The position numbers were made by a program, and so were the translations under genes. The notes under the pieces are model-generated. The model was not told the DNA's origin. It made no database searches and worked only from the letters and a program-made list of their open reading frames with translations. 46,924 bases of DNA from Phoronis australis (lineage: Eukaryota; Phoronida; Phoronidae), in NCBI GenBank assembly GCA_002633005.1, contig NMRA01000076.1, positions 508,590 through 555,513 on the forward strand, in the 5' to 3' direction. This document shows positions 1 to 12,451 of the stretch, piece after piece (the stretch's first letter is position 1; every line of letters starts with the position of its first letter).

Positions 1-1009
1 CTTTAAGTTCACCTGTCATCATTACAACGGTTATGCACATATATCAAATGACAATCAAATAATAATGGTACAATCCTGACCCATTCACACCACATACACA
101 CAAAACAAAACAAAAACAATACAAACACATCCACGAGCACATCATAGATTTCACAGAGTACAACATCGATGTGAAATATGATGTAACATAGGATAGAAAA
201 ACTGATCCTCATCGTAAGGCTTATTCTCCCAGTATTTTTCATAATGAGACTATAATAAAAACATTTAGAAGCATTGCCCACACGGTCTCATACAAAAAAC
301 AAGTAGAACGAAATTTAAGGATAACTACATTTCAGTAAAGTGATTTGGCTCTATAGTATGGGTTTGAGACTTGTCGGGACGCCCGCACAGAGCAAACAGA
401 TCACACACATAAAATAATGAGGTTGCCCGCACTCTGTGGCTACACGCAATACAAAGCCCTCTCATAAATAGCCTCCCAGATAGATTGCCCAGCATGAAGC
501 TATATGACGCTTAGACCAAAACAGAACAAAATAAGACACAGCTACAACACTAAGATTACGCGACACGGTTGTCACGAACTTTGACATAGCCTGAGTAGCA
601 GGTATATGTTAGCTGTGAAAACGATACGTTGGGCACAACGGCTAACGTGAAGAAAAAAAATAGGCTAATCATATACACAGTAATGGCTACCGGAAGTATG
701 AGAAGTACATTTGTACTGAGGTCTCTCAACAGGGTCCCAAGTACCTGACAATTATGGTAGGCTACACTTGTAGTTTGGCAATTGCACATGGAGTACAGAA
801 GCAGTTCAAAGGTTAAATGGATAACGCAAAGCATTGGAATTACCGTATAACTCAATCAACTTTACGGAAAAAGGAAAATTAAGCCATCTTTCATGCAGAC
901 TATAGTACAAAAGTGAGTAAAATGTTGATTCCCATTGACAGAATTTCATTTATGGAGCTTTTGGGTCAACAGGAATATGACGTTACTAGTAAGCAAAGGC
1001 CACACTCAC
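1..1009. other. Left flank inside TMEM65 intron 4; no exon recognised
   Basis: The TMEM65 exon ending at 1010 is followed on the minus strand by a consensus donor (GTGAGT), so this stretch should be intron. I looked on the minus strand for the remaining C-terminal TMEM65 exons (the GLAGYVE-like segment and the last membrane helix) and found none with the right frame and splice sites. They probably lie left of the window. No gene is visible on the plus strand. Confidence 0.6.
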
Positions 1010-4000
1010 CCTAATCCTGCCAAATCCGACACCAAATTACCCCACGCAGCAGCTACAAAACAAGAAACAACATTCATTTGTAAGAAAGATTAAACTACGC
1101 AATCTTCAAAATTGCACTTAAAACATTCAAGACCAAGCAACTGTGAATAATCTCAAAAATACATAAATAACATTATTACTTATCAATAAACAAGAGTGAA
1201 GTTTAATGTTTCAAAGGAGAATTCCACAAAATTCTCTGCAAATGGTAACAGGGTATAAATCTTGGTCTCACTGTCACATAAATAAGTTACCCACAGACCA
1301 AGGACTGTGCCATTAAATAGATGATTGTGTGTTTACAACAAAAGGAGAAACAAACACTATAACCGAGAAATATTTCTATCATCATGGCAGGAAAAGCTTG
1401 GTGGTTCAAATATGGATTAAGAGTTCTAAACATGGTGCAGGGTTCAAATTTATTGCATATCCGAGAAAACACAGAAGTTGCCGGTAGTACCATAACTTAC
1501 TGACTGAGGAACATAATGTTTCAGTGTGGTAGTGTATAAAATGGCAATTTCAAAATAAGATAAAATGAGGATGAAGTGGTTTATGATGCTAAAAATAACG
1601 TGAGCTCCATTCCAACCATAACAAGACAAAACAAAACATGTGCCGACTCATTCGACTTATTTCACGACTGATTTTTGCGACTGTCGCAAACTTTAATCAA
1701 AACATTTGACACTCGCCATTATGTGAAACGGTATATCCCAAGGTAATACTCCTATTACCCAAACAACGCTCAATATATCTTTAAAGAAACAAAACATTAG
1801 ACAATGTAAAGCCACATAAATAAAAAAGACTGGTAACCATGTTAATGTGACATTACTTCAACCAGGTTAATTGTGCTAATGAGCCCCAAGATACAAACAG
1901 CTGTGAATATTTGCATGTAATCTATACACAGTTATCTCTTACCAGCCATTGTGGATATTCCTAACACAGCACCAAACGTGGCATCAATGTATTCACCCTG
2001 CAACAAACAAATCATGTTAATCGGAACACTTGACCAATTGATAAGCTTGAATTCCATCCTATAGGAAATGCATTTCGGATGTTCCAACACAGTTTACTAC
2101 AACCTAATAAATGGATGTTCTAAATGAAGTTTCCAAAAATATGACGAATGTCGCCATATTGGGAATATCCTTCATTAAAACTAATAAAATTTTAAACAAA
2201 GTAATATTTCTATATTGGACATGCGGTAGCTAACAAGAATAATAGACAGAAAATGCTCAGCAGATACGTCTGTTATTTTAGATCTTTGAAATTATGAGTA
2301 AAATATCATTTATGTTTGCCATACATACCAAAGTTAGAAAAACGCGTGTCACAAGCTCTATAACCAGAGGTGAAAAAGGTTGGAAAAACAAGATCATTTA
2401 TTATGACATAAAAGAAGTACAAAAATGAATTATGAAAATAAAATATAATGGGTGAAAATAATAATCTCTGAAAAGTGGGCAATAAAAAACACCACAAAAA
2501 AGTTGTGAGACAGTTTGAATCTCGCCAACTTCCGGCTCTAGGAGCAAGACCGGCAAAATTCCATTTTCTTAATTTTCAGATATGATAACCGAGACCAAAT
2601 TAATACTTCTCTATTTTCAAGCCGTGTACCAAAGTCACCCTCAAATAGCATTTTGAAGAGTTGTGAGTATTCGGGGCAACGTTAGAAACCCTGGCAATTT
2701 TTTTGGCCACGTACCACATGGGAAGGTCATGTCACCAGGTTATACATCTATATGGATGTTAAGTTTAAAGATATGTATAGACATCCTACACAGATAATCT
2801 ACTCACCGCTAAGATCATAATGACATTATCCAAGATTCCAAAGGCAACAAAAGGCACCAGGTTAAACAGACAAACTGGAAAGGAGATAGAAAATGACTTC
2901 ACATATAACCTACACTCCAAAGATCAATGTTAAAACCGCTTCAAACTAGGCATTTGCAGGAAGACCACAAATACGTTCAGGTACTAAAAACTCTTGGATG
3001 CTAATTTTAGTTTTTATGAAATACAGTTTTATTAGTAAAACCTCACCAATTTCATACAAAACTAATTGACCTATCGCAAACTCCGCCCCCTTTGCGAAAT
3101 GTCAACAAACAAACAATTAATTTTACTAGACAATAAGTTGCTTGTGGGGTAAAATGGCTACTTGGAAACGAAAGTGTGTCAAGAATGCTGCGTTGTGATT
3201 GGTCAGTTAAGCCATCACTCAAACTCCTGGCAATAAGACAATTGCCAAAATAGCACTTTCTTTATTTCATAAGGGCTTCTAAGAGTTGTGCATGCAGATT
3301 TCAAAATATTGTCCTTTAATGGTTGTAGTAGAGAGCTTGAATATGGCAAAGCAAAATTTTTACACAATGCATCATTTACGAAAAATGAGAAAATAAAATT
3401 TCACCTGTCCCCATACTGAGTCCTAAATTGGTGAGTTTTTACCATACTAACTGTTTAAAGTGCCTGCTTAAACTTCCCCTTAAAGCCCCGTGCAGCACGT
3501 TACTTGATTTTGAGGTGGGGCCTTTCTTTTGGCTGTTTATGCAGCAAGTCAGCATTGTTAATCACACATAATAAAACCATGGATCAAATGGAGCTTACTG
3601 ATAATCAAAACCGCTAACTTCAATTATTCAAGCTTAATATTTGTGATATCTGCTTGACCTAATGAACACTGTGTGAGGCTTGACCAACTAAAAACAGAAT
3701 AGAACAGAAATGGGTTTCTAAGCTTTAAAATACGCATAATATAAACCAAAAATTACTAATATAAACATTTTCAATTCGATTTCTAAACATGAGGGCACAG
3801 GGCTTAATATTTGTACTTGAAGTCATACTCTAAGGTTACATTGGCATTTTCCATTTTAATTTTGTGCGGAACACAAGATAAGTGTTTATTGTTGAGTATT
3901 CGAGAACATTATGGTTTAAGTTAATATCGTTCTGGTCCAAGTTGATGATTGATCACTCCTATCTTGGAGCTACAATCTCGAGTGAAAATTTTGGGATTTT

Positions 4001-7000
4001 GAGTTCAAACTCAAACTTGTACTGCTATAATACTGGGTTGATCAAGTACAAATTATAATAAGACCGGCGTAAACCATGATGCACTTGAGCACGAATTAAA
4101 ATACACTTAATAATTTTGAGTTCACATAAAGGAGAACAGAAAATGCCAAAAATGAGTTAAGAGTTCAATTTCAAGTACAAAGATTAGACCCCTCCCAGTA
4201 CGGGAGCAAATTAATTGTTTTCCCAGGGTTTTGCACTCCACACATTAAATCACAGCTTAGTAAGAACAATGGCTAAAAACATTAATGTCTAAGAGCAATG
4301 CACATGCAATGTAAGTGCTCTGATAAACAAAACAGACTCCAAACCAGCTGCTTGACTTTCAATAACTGCCACTGTGCATATATATCATGGTTAGATAAAT
4401 AAACCTCTATTTAAGCTAAAAGCTCCACATTCCAGTAGGTCTGACTGTTATTTTTTCACAGCCAAGTTGGATAAAAATACTCTGCAAGATAAGTGGAGTA
4501 CCCACTGCAAGAAACTCATTCAAAGTGACTTTTCGAACAAAAATGATCTTCCATTTTAGAAAATTAGTAGAAAATGGAATTTGCCCATCAACTACATCAG
4601 TTCAACAGGATGTTTTTGAAATGATCACACAAGGGTTAAGCAATTGTTCCACAACTAAAATTTGATCACAAAAGATGGCCTTTAATGTCAATGGGGTGAT
4701 CATCACCAACTCAAACATGAAATTGATGAAAAAATTAGAAACACGGATATGTACTTTTTTGACAAGAAACAAAACTGACCTGTGTTTATTTGCATGCAAT
4801 TTATTATTACTCATCAAACAAACGATTATCAAACCATGAGCTCTTAGAATAATTAAGAACAATGCATTTCCATGGTAACAGACAACTCCTTATGATTGAT
4901 GAGCGATATACCTGCTTTCAACTGAGAGAGATCGGGAGGTATTTCCTGACTTGCGTCTGTAACAAAGCAAAAACATCGATTACAAGTTGATATACAATTA
5001 GAGTAATTGAAGAAGAGAAAGCCTAGCTGTTGATTCTGGAGAAGTTTTCATACAATGATTTTCACTTTTCATATAATTGAATATTCTTCGAAAATTCACT
5101 AATTTCCCCTCAAATTTTTCACATAACTCCAAGGAGAGTTACACATTTCTAAGATTCTCAAACACAAATATGCAAATCTGTCACAAAATAGCAGCAAATA
5201 GCAGAGGAAATTTGATGTTTTGATGTGTTTATGTTCCCACTGGTAAACATAACACAATTTGTTGATTCTGACCCAGTTGCTATGCTAGATCCACTGATGC
5301 CCAGTCTAACATTTGGTCAAGACAACTAAAATACTGTGGGTAACACAGCAGTGCTCACATGATATTTGCAAGGTCATTATTTTTTGACATAACAACAAAG
5401 CACTCGTAGATTACTAATCACATAAATTTCGCTAACGAATCCTTTTTTTTGTTTTGAATTTGAAACGAATAGAGTTGCAGTACGTTCCGCGACAAGTAAA
5501 ATGAAGTAGAAAACATAAAACTGGTAGAACGTAAGTGGATTGAAATCAATGATCATCTTGATGTCAATCAGTTTAGCGCAAGCAATTACAATTGGGGAGC
5601 CTTAAGGCCCTTTCACACAAAAGTCGTTTCGGGGAGCTGCAGTCAGCATGAACAGTTAACTTCAGCCCTGGGTCGAAGTTAACAGCACCAGTAGAATTAG
5701 AAATAAGTTTTATGTCAATTGTCACAAGTAAATGTTCTCAAATTGTCACATAAAAAAATCTTAGCACGCACAGGACAAAATTTCCCATTTCTCAGTCTAA
5801 CGACACCTTATGCTCGCTATTACTTCAATGAAGACAACGTCACCAACCATTTACTTCAATGTCGTTAACTAGAAAAGCTGGTATGGACGGTTCAATTAAC
5901 TTTGCAGTTAACATCAATGCTCCCCTCATACGGGAGTAAAGTTAATATGAGAGGGGCATTAAAAATTTAGGGGTTTTTGTCTCTGAAGCATTGTGCAAGT
6001 TACCACAATATTAGATAATTTCACAAAATCTATTATTCTGAGCAAAAAGACTAAGCAAAACAAAGTTTGACGGATCCTACATCAGTACACTATCGATTTT
6101 ACTGATCAGACATACCGTACTCATCCGGGTTACCGCCCATCCTCTGCTTACCGCCCACCCCCGAAATTTTCAATTTCTCATTTTTAACTGCCCATGCTCG
6201 GCTTACCTCCTACCCATTGTTTTAGATTCCCAATTTAAGCGCCCTGAGCAGTAACCCAGACGAGTACGGTATTTTGGGGTAAAGCAGACACATCCAATCT
6301 ATATTTGTTAGTGCCGTCCATTATTCATTCATGTTGACTGACTGCATAGCATCATGTATATTACGGTGCTTAATAGCTTGCAATTCTGATTCATTAGGTA
6401 AAAAAGCCAACACTTTATATAGTCAGATCTACTATCTGTGCCACAAAGGGGTCATTAACAGCAGAAGTGAGTTGTTTATTCATCACCCAATGGCTTTTAA
6501 GGTTATCAACAAGTCCGTGTATTTTGCCAAATATATATATATAAAATGGTATTAATAGTCACTTGCAATGACTCTGCATTTTGGAATCAGCTTTCTCCAT
6601 CTGAATAACAGGAATCAAACCTGTTCTTACAATCCAGGACCCTTATTGTCAAAAAATTGTTGATTTTAACTGAGTCAGTAAAAGTATGTATTTTCTGTAA
6701 GTATAAATCATGTAGAATCATGCATAGTAGAAATGTTAATAATGACATGACCACGTTTTCTTTGATATAAATGTTACAGATGAAACCTCAAAAATGCTGT
6801 TGCAGTTTTATAAATTATCATTTCATTTTCGTCTAATGCAACTTTTGTTTCGTAAAAATCATAGAAGCCCTATTTTTGATAGTCCCAAATGTGCGACATT
6901 TAAAAAATAAACATCATTTTGGCAAACAGTGTATAACTCTTAGTAAATGAAAGTTTCATATGAATCCAATTAGCGATATGATGATCCAAATTTAGAAATT

Positions 7001-10000
7001 TTATTAAAGTGAAAATTGATGTCAGAGCATATTTACTTGCCACGATCTGGGAGTAATATGAACAGTCCTAGCCACGATGAAAAGATCAACAAAACAAGAG
7101 TGACTCCCTACCCATCGACATATGTGTCCTCTAACGTAAGCCGTCTGGCTACAAAAGTGCTGGAGAAAATATCAGCAGTTTTTGGCATCTCAAACCACCA
7201 GCAAAACTGAGACATTACTTAGAATTTAGAAAAAGATAATACATGTCTTGAAGCCCTTGACAAGTTCCATCCACAAACCAAGTTTTAGAATGATCCGTCA
7301 AAAGAGGCAGGAGCTACAGCATGAGAAATAACGGAGTCAATAAAAAGGCAGTTATCGGAAGTCCCCAAATAACTCATGGCAAAAAACGGATGGCACATTT
7401 CCGAGAGCCCTTGAAGAGATCTATCCACATACCAAATTTTAAGAATCTCCATAAAGGATAGCAGTGCCACAGCGCCATATTACATTCAATTTCAACCAAA
7501 ACAATAGGTTTCGATTGATAAGACACATCCTGTGTTCAAATTTAATGTGAATCAGATAATAAATGTGACGTGTAACATAGGAACAAAGAAATGAAAAATA
7601 AAAAACAAACAGAAGAATATTTATAACAGCAAAAAATGCAAGGTGCAAGGTAAAATTTATTTCGCCAACTAAATATCGACTCTGGAGCTTAAATTTGCCA
7701 AAACTTAATGAGAATTTAGCATACTACCGTATTCGCCGTAATAACCGCCCAGGGCACTTAGAAAAGTTCGGTTCAGGTGGGGCGCTTATTATAACCCAAG
7801 GCGGTTGAAACCCCGTCTCCGAAACGGGTAAAATCAGAAGCTAGGATTCATCAAATTTACACTCTGTGACGTATATGTAATCTATGAAAGACTTTCAACA
7901 AAACTGTGGTGCATTGCTATCAAACTTTGCTGTTAAATTACGATCATTTTACAGAAAATTGTGCTGAAATCCCAGGGCAAAAACTCGCCGACTGACTGCC
8001 TCGAAATCGCCGTCTTCGATATGGCGACTTCAATGCTTAATTAAAAATGGTTTCGACTCAAGCAAATTACCTGAAATCCTACATTAAGTTTTATAAGTAG
8101 TGTCTCTAAGATTTTTTTAGTTTCCGTGGAGTCTGGATTAACAGCAGGTTTCAGTACAAATCTGTGCAAGATCGTGCCATCTACATGTATGATCGCGGCA
8201 ACACGGCGAGAAAAATGTCTGGACAAACACACGTGTTGTTGTCACGTGACGTTTGTTTTGAAGTTCGTCTGCGAGTAAGCAAGCGCGTGCGTATCACTAG
8301 AGTTCATTTGCCAAAGCAGAAACCGTCTTTTGGCCAGAGCCACGCAATCTAACTAGCTAGATGTGTCTAAAGAAATTTGTACAAGCAGTAGGCCTAAACC
8401 AGAGCGTGTTTCATTCAGCACTTGCCGGTCTCGTGCTAAAAACTTTCGACATTTGTCTCGGTAAGGCCCATATTAGTCGCCGTGTAGCTGGATGCGTACG
8501 TAACTATCTGACAGTTAGTTTTCGGTGTAAGGGTGTGCAAGCATTCACTGTCAGTTGTCATTTTATCGAATATTCGGCTTAAAAACACCAATCATGGTTA
8601 ATCAAACACTCCATCTCAAAAATAACGCAAACATATTTTATAGTATTAGAAATTGTCGGAAATTAGAGCCAATATTCATTTCTTATCGATGCTATGCTAC
8701 CCGCTTCATGAATGGATAGTTCCCGACTAATGTCTTTGATGACAGTTTAATGTATGTAGCGCGAGCTTCCTGGCCACGTGCGTTTACCACCGAGTTATTT
8801 TTATGAGACAGTCGATGTGTCTACTGAAAGGTCAGACCATAGTGGGACACGGTCGTCGCGAGAGCGTAGCAACGCTGTTGCATTCTTTTTGAAGCGCTGC
8901 GTTACTTTGATGTGTAAAGTCACGGCTAAATACAAACGTAGCAGTGCCACTGGTGGTCTAGAAGACCCGTGCAAAAATTTTTTTGATAAATTGAAGATGT
9001 TACTGTAGCCGAGTTTTAGGACTGTAGGTACGTCATTGTTTGCATGTACGCGTTCATGGACTGGGCGCTTATTTCAGCAAAGTCTGAAAACGCGTGGGGG
9101 GGGGCGCTTATAGGGGCATGGGTGGTTATTACGGCGAATACGGTAATTCAATTTTCAATCATCAAATCATGAGTTCAGTTTCAGGTCTTCACATGATATT
9201 ATTTTCCTCAAATCTCAATATTTTTTCCCATTTCTCAGTTAAATTTCACCTTCTTCAGGTGTTCTAATTTCAATGTTACAAGAGAAAGAATAATAGATGC
9301 TAAATCACCAGCAGCTCTAAATTGTTGAAAGCACTTGGGGGTGCCATCTTGTGATAATTTCAATAACCAAACATGGTGTTCTTCAAATGTCTCACTTATT
9401 TGAAGTCTTCAAACGTCTGCATTGCTTTCCAAAATTGAAATGTCTACTTTTATCCCCACAGTAATCTCACAACGTGCATAATTTGTACAATACATTATTG
9501 GGAACACAAATAACCACCATCTGGCATATGAAGAAGACTATTGATTGAGAAGTATCAGGTTCACCTCCTGAGTAATTCAACTTGTCAATATGGGAGCTGT
9601 GATCACCAGACTAATTGCAATGCTTAACATAACGGACAGCTTATAATGAAAGATACTGATGTAACTTCAGATAATGTATAAATGTAATAACAACCAGAAG
9701 ATGCTTCTTTAGGTTATGTAGGACTGTTTATTTAGCCAAATACACAAAACTAAAACTATAGATTTTATATCATTAAAAGTGTATGTTTTCTGAAAGAAGA
9801 AAGGCTATAGAATTTTAATTTTTACTTCATGCCAACCTGTCATAAGTAGGGTAATTTGACCGTGATTGTCTTCTTAGTCAAATTTAGCAAATTTAATTCC
9901 TTTAGACTTTTCATAAAAATCGAAAACGTTCTATTTTTATAGCCCCTCGTGCAAAAGTGAATCGCCATCTACGAATAACCAACAAAACCACACAAATTTC

Positions 10001-12451
10001 AGTATTGCAGCCTATGTTCAGTACTGCAGCCTATGTCCAGTATTGCAGCCTATTTTCAGTATTGCAGTCTATGTCCAGTATTGCAGCCTATGTTCAGTAT
10101 TGCAGCATACTGAGCAAGAATTTTCCTCTCATTCTTTTGGTTTATATCCATTTCACCAAGTGGTGAAGGCTTTTCACCACTTGGTGAAATGGATATAAAC
10201 CAAAAGAATGAAAGGAAAATTCTTGCTCAGTATGTTAGTTTTAGCCAAATCCAATTCCCTTGACATGTTCATGAAACCGCAAACGATCTTACCAGTTATA
10301 TTTTGCCCCTTAACCTTTCTCTAACAACAACAAGTCAAATCGTCTGCAATTTTCTAGTCTTAGTTTTTTACTTAACAGGGCTCTCATTCATCCGAGGAGA
10401 AGGGTGCCTGTGCCTTCTGAGAGGGGAATAATTTGGAGTGAGGGGAAAAAGCTACCTCCTAATTGAATCACCACCAATAATAGCATCCTCCACCCTGTTC
10501 CAAGCACTCATAGGCTCTGCCTCAAGTAGCCAAAACTAATTTTTGCGTTCTTTCAAATTGTCACCCGTATGAGTTACAAGTGATTCGAACCTTGAGAATT
10601 TTTCAATCACTTGCGAGGTATTTTTTGGGCCTCCGGTGGGAATTTTGTGTGATTTTTCACTATGTTTTTAAAGAGGAATAGAGCCGATATTTGGTAAAAA
10701 ACCAGGGATTGAGGGCCCTGCCTAATGACGTAATGTAGTGACCCGAACGTCAGCCAATGAGCCCAGTGATGCTTTAGTCCACGAGTCCACTGGTAGGTTA
10801 AAAAATGCAAATGGCGGATTGACAAACGAAAAGTAAAAAGTAAAACCTATGAGTGAATAAGTTCTTTTGAAGGGATTGATTTCTGTGCAGTTATATTCAC
10901 CTTATTATTTCTTAACATAAAAGTGTTCAGGCGATCGCAATCTCAACGCGTGCAGGTTAATGTTCGACGTGCAATTTGAGTGAGATATGTATGGCAGCAT
11001 ACCTTCACTGTGCGGACTTCAAACCCTATTTAAGGGTTGGTTTACCAACTTATAAACAAGCTGTTGATTTTTTTGTCATCGGGCTGCAGTATTCACCATA
11101 GTTGATGGTTATACATGTAGCTAGCTAACTGGCTAGACAGCTTATTGCGTCTGACCTCAAGTAACCATGAACTGTCACTTCTTCCGTGTACCAACTGGCA
11201 ATTGCTCCTCAGCCAAACGGTATGGATGCTTAACTCTCACACGGAGAACCCCGTCCCCAGTGCAATTTGCAGTGTTTAAAGGCCCTTTCATACTAACATC
11301 AACGCATCGATGTTCTGGAATGTTGCGGTCAGTATGAAAGGATAATTTCAGTTCTGGATCAAAGTTTAACAGTGCCAGTTAAATTCACACTAAACAGCTG
11401 GATTAATAGTCGAGCGTCAATGCTGCGGTGCAGTAAGAATGATCAACTTCGGACCCATCAAATTTATCACCAGGGACCGCTGTTATCATTAACAATTAAA
11501 GGGCAGTATTGTCGTTAATAGTTGCTTACATTTTGCTCAAATAATCACCAATCAAATTAGAAATAAGTTTTACATCAACTAACACAAGTAAATGTTCCCA
11601 AATTGTCACATTAAAAAAATCTTAGCGTGCACAGGATGTATCAGCGCTACCTTACTTCGATGACAACAGCGTCACCTACCATTTACTTCGATATCTGTCA
11701 ACTACCAAAGACTACAGATCAGTTAACTTGGCAGTTTACATAGACACTCTGCTCAAACCAGAGTTCTGAACCTGAATCTGTTCATTACAGTGCAGGGACC
11801 AAATTGTTGTAGATGTGCTTCCGGTGAATTATACGAGCCTCTGTTAGCTACTCGCTAACGGGCAATTGCCTATTAGCTGAATGGTTAGCACGCTTGCCGG
11901 TTTTATGGGGGTCGCGGGTTCGATCCCTGGGTCGGGTAATCTCGGCTATTACTACAAAATACTAGCATCGTGACAACGGGAAGAGAGCACAGTAATCAAA
12001 ACAGCAGCTACTTGAGGCCTGATCGAAAGGCTTCAGTCAGTATGATAGGGGCCCGGCCTCGGCTCAAGTCAAAAGTTCGTTTCTGACACAAGGCTGGCAA
12101 ATTGCAACAGATACTGGCATGACAGACTGTCTCAGTAGTAAAGGGCTGAAAGAGAAGTGTTTAAAATCAAGAGTAATGCTATTCATACACACCAGTTGAA
12201 GACGTAGGCGGTACCACAAACTTTTCCAACTCCGATCTCAAACGTTCACGTTCAACATTGTCAAGTTTAGAGAGATATTTCTTGATGGATTGTTCATTGG
12301 AAATATCCAAGTGAATCTTCTTCATTTTAGGGAAACTGCACGAGAACATTCTAGCATCCCGCTTGGGTTTTTCTAAAATCTGTGACTGCAAATAAATTCC
12401 ACATATTCGGCTGAGAAAACATCTCCTGCAACTGTTAGCGACCACCAACAT
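1010..12451 (-). CDS. TMEM65: TMEM65, transmembrane protein 65, five coding exons, 3' end outside window
   Basis: Inner-mitochondrial-membrane protein, linked in vertebrates to mitochondrial ion transport and cardiac intercalated discs (family knowledge). Minus-strand coding exons: 12451-12193, 4956-4912, 2874-2807, 1997-1943, 1052-1010. Each is bounded by AG/GT, and phases join without a break (259, 45, 68, 55 and 43 nt, together 156 codons plus 2 nt). The N-terminus is basic and lacks acids over about 25 residues, as in a mitochondrial presequence. A charged segment, LDNVERERLRSELEKF, matches the family's STERSCLLKELHRF region. Two membrane segments follow, with the hallmarks VPFVAFGILDNVIMILAG and LGISTMAAAAWGNLVSDLAG, nearly identical to human. 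The start is the only upstream ATG in frame. Introns are about 7.2, 2.0, 0.8 and 0.9 kb. The gene is divergent from PPT1. The C-terminal helix and stop are missing because the window ends. Confidence 0.95.
3480..3685. mobile_element. TTAA-type MITE, family B, degraded copy
   Basis: The left end reads TTAAAGCCCCGTGCAGCACG. The right end, GACCTAATGAACACTGTGTGAGGCTTGACC in part, is the inverted counterpart with mutations. The same two ends, better preserved, bound 21809-22039. It lies in TMEM65 intron 2. There is no ORF, so it is non-autonomous. Confidence 0.6.
3795..4200. repeat. Imperfect inverted-repeat element, about 400 bp
   Basis: The left part, with GGCTTAATATTTGTACTTGAA near 3802, recurs inverted near 4165-4190 (the reverse complement reads GGTCTAATCTTTGTACTTGAA). 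GGCATTTTC also recurs inverted further in. This suggests a hairpin-type MITE with diverged arms. The ends and target duplication are not clear. Confidence 0.45.
5602..5962. mobile_element. TTAA-flanked MITE, family A (piggyBac-like)
   Basis: TTAA at 5602-5605 is followed by GGCCCTTTCACAC. The right end is the inverse (AATATGAGAGGGGCA) followed by TTAA at 5959-5962. The interior, with AGAAATAAGTTTTATGTCAA and a long stretch after it, is clearly homologous to 11560-11760. It is 361 bp with no ORF, in TMEM65 intron 1. The TTAA target site and subterminal layout fit a piggyBac-type non-autonomous element (inference). Confidence 0.7.
6113..6271. mobile_element. TA-flanked short MITE, 159 bp
   Basis: It starts TACCGTACTCATCCGGGTTAC and ends with the near-perfect inverse, GTAACCCAGACGAGTACGGTA. 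TA at both edges fits a mariner-type TA duplication. The outer bases and the TTACCGCCC subterminal block resemble the ends of the 7725-9145 element, so the two are probably one family. Confidence 0.75.
6778..7010 (+). repeat. Dispersed repeat, family R1, copy 1
   Basis: It carries AAAAATGCTGTTGCAGTTTT, then AATCATAGAAGCCCTATTTT and a block near ATGAATCCAATTAGCG. The same order is seen at 28130-28350 (inverted), and parts at 9880-9960 and 31090-31260. There are no coding features. It is an interspersed repeat of unknown class. Confidence 0.6.
7725..9145. mobile_element. TA-flanked DNA transposon, 1.42 kb, 24-26 bp TIRs
   Basis: Left end TA-CCGTATTCGCCGTAATAA...; right end ...TTATTACGGCGAATACGG-TA. 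The terminal inverted repeats are essentially perfect over at least 24 bp and flanked by TA, as in the Tc1/mariner-pogo group (inference). The interior is richer in GC and CpG than the surrounding intron. It has three short open stretches on the plus strand: 8164-8352, 8361-8582 and 8778-9008. The last (76 residues, K/R-rich C-terminus) is the most protein-like, but I recognise no transposase motif in any of them. It is probably a non-autonomous or decayed copy. It sits in TMEM65 intron 1. Confidence 0.8.
9846..9960 (+). repeat. Dispersed repeat, family R1, partial copy 2
   Basis: It carries CATAAAAATCGAAAACGTTC, CTATTTTTATAGCCCCTCGT and GCAAAAGTG, matching the middle of the copies at 6850-6900, 28220-28270 and 31105-31150. 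Confidence 0.55.
10000..10105 (+). repeat. 19-bp minisatellite, six units
   Basis: The unit CAGTATTGCAGCCTATGTT repeats with an exact 19-bp period at 10000, 10019, 10038, 10057, 10076 and 10095. There are a few substitutions, and the last unit is cut where the hairpin at 10106 begins. Confidence 0.95.
10106..10234. repeat. Near-perfect 62-bp-arm hairpin
   Basis: The left arm, 10106-10167, is the reverse complement of 10173-10234 apart from about one mismatch (CCTCTCATT against CCTTTCATT). Only 5 bp separate the arms. It directly abuts the 19-bp minisatellite. A transcript would fold into a very stable hairpin. It lies in TMEM65 intron 1. Confidence 0.95.
11276..12050. mobile_element. TTAA-type MITE, family A, with nested SINE
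   Basis: The left end is TTAA-AGGCCCTTTCATACT at 11276. The right end near 12033-12050 is the inverse (CAGTATGATAGGGGCC), but no TTAA is left there. The interior 11560-11760 matches the 361-bp element at 5602-5962. The extra length comes mainly from other insertions, including the SINE at 11804-11956. Confidence 0.6.
11804..11956 (+). mobile_element. tRNA-derived SINE, family S1
   Basis: The tRNA-like part has an A box in TTAGCTGAATGGTTAGCA and a B box in GGTTCGATCCC, the classic pol III internal promoter. Upstream is a constant block with the small palindrome GTTAGCTACTCGCTAAC; downstream is TCGGCTATTACTAC. Other copies: minus strand 12996-13150, 13388-13540, 13779-13929 and 32310-32600; plus strand 14227-14490. 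Confidence 0.85.

Noticed and set aside
556-855. Minus-strand 99-codon frame as the next TMEM65 exon
   Set aside because: The sequence does not resemble the TMEM65 C-terminus, and no splice acceptor gives the needed phase.
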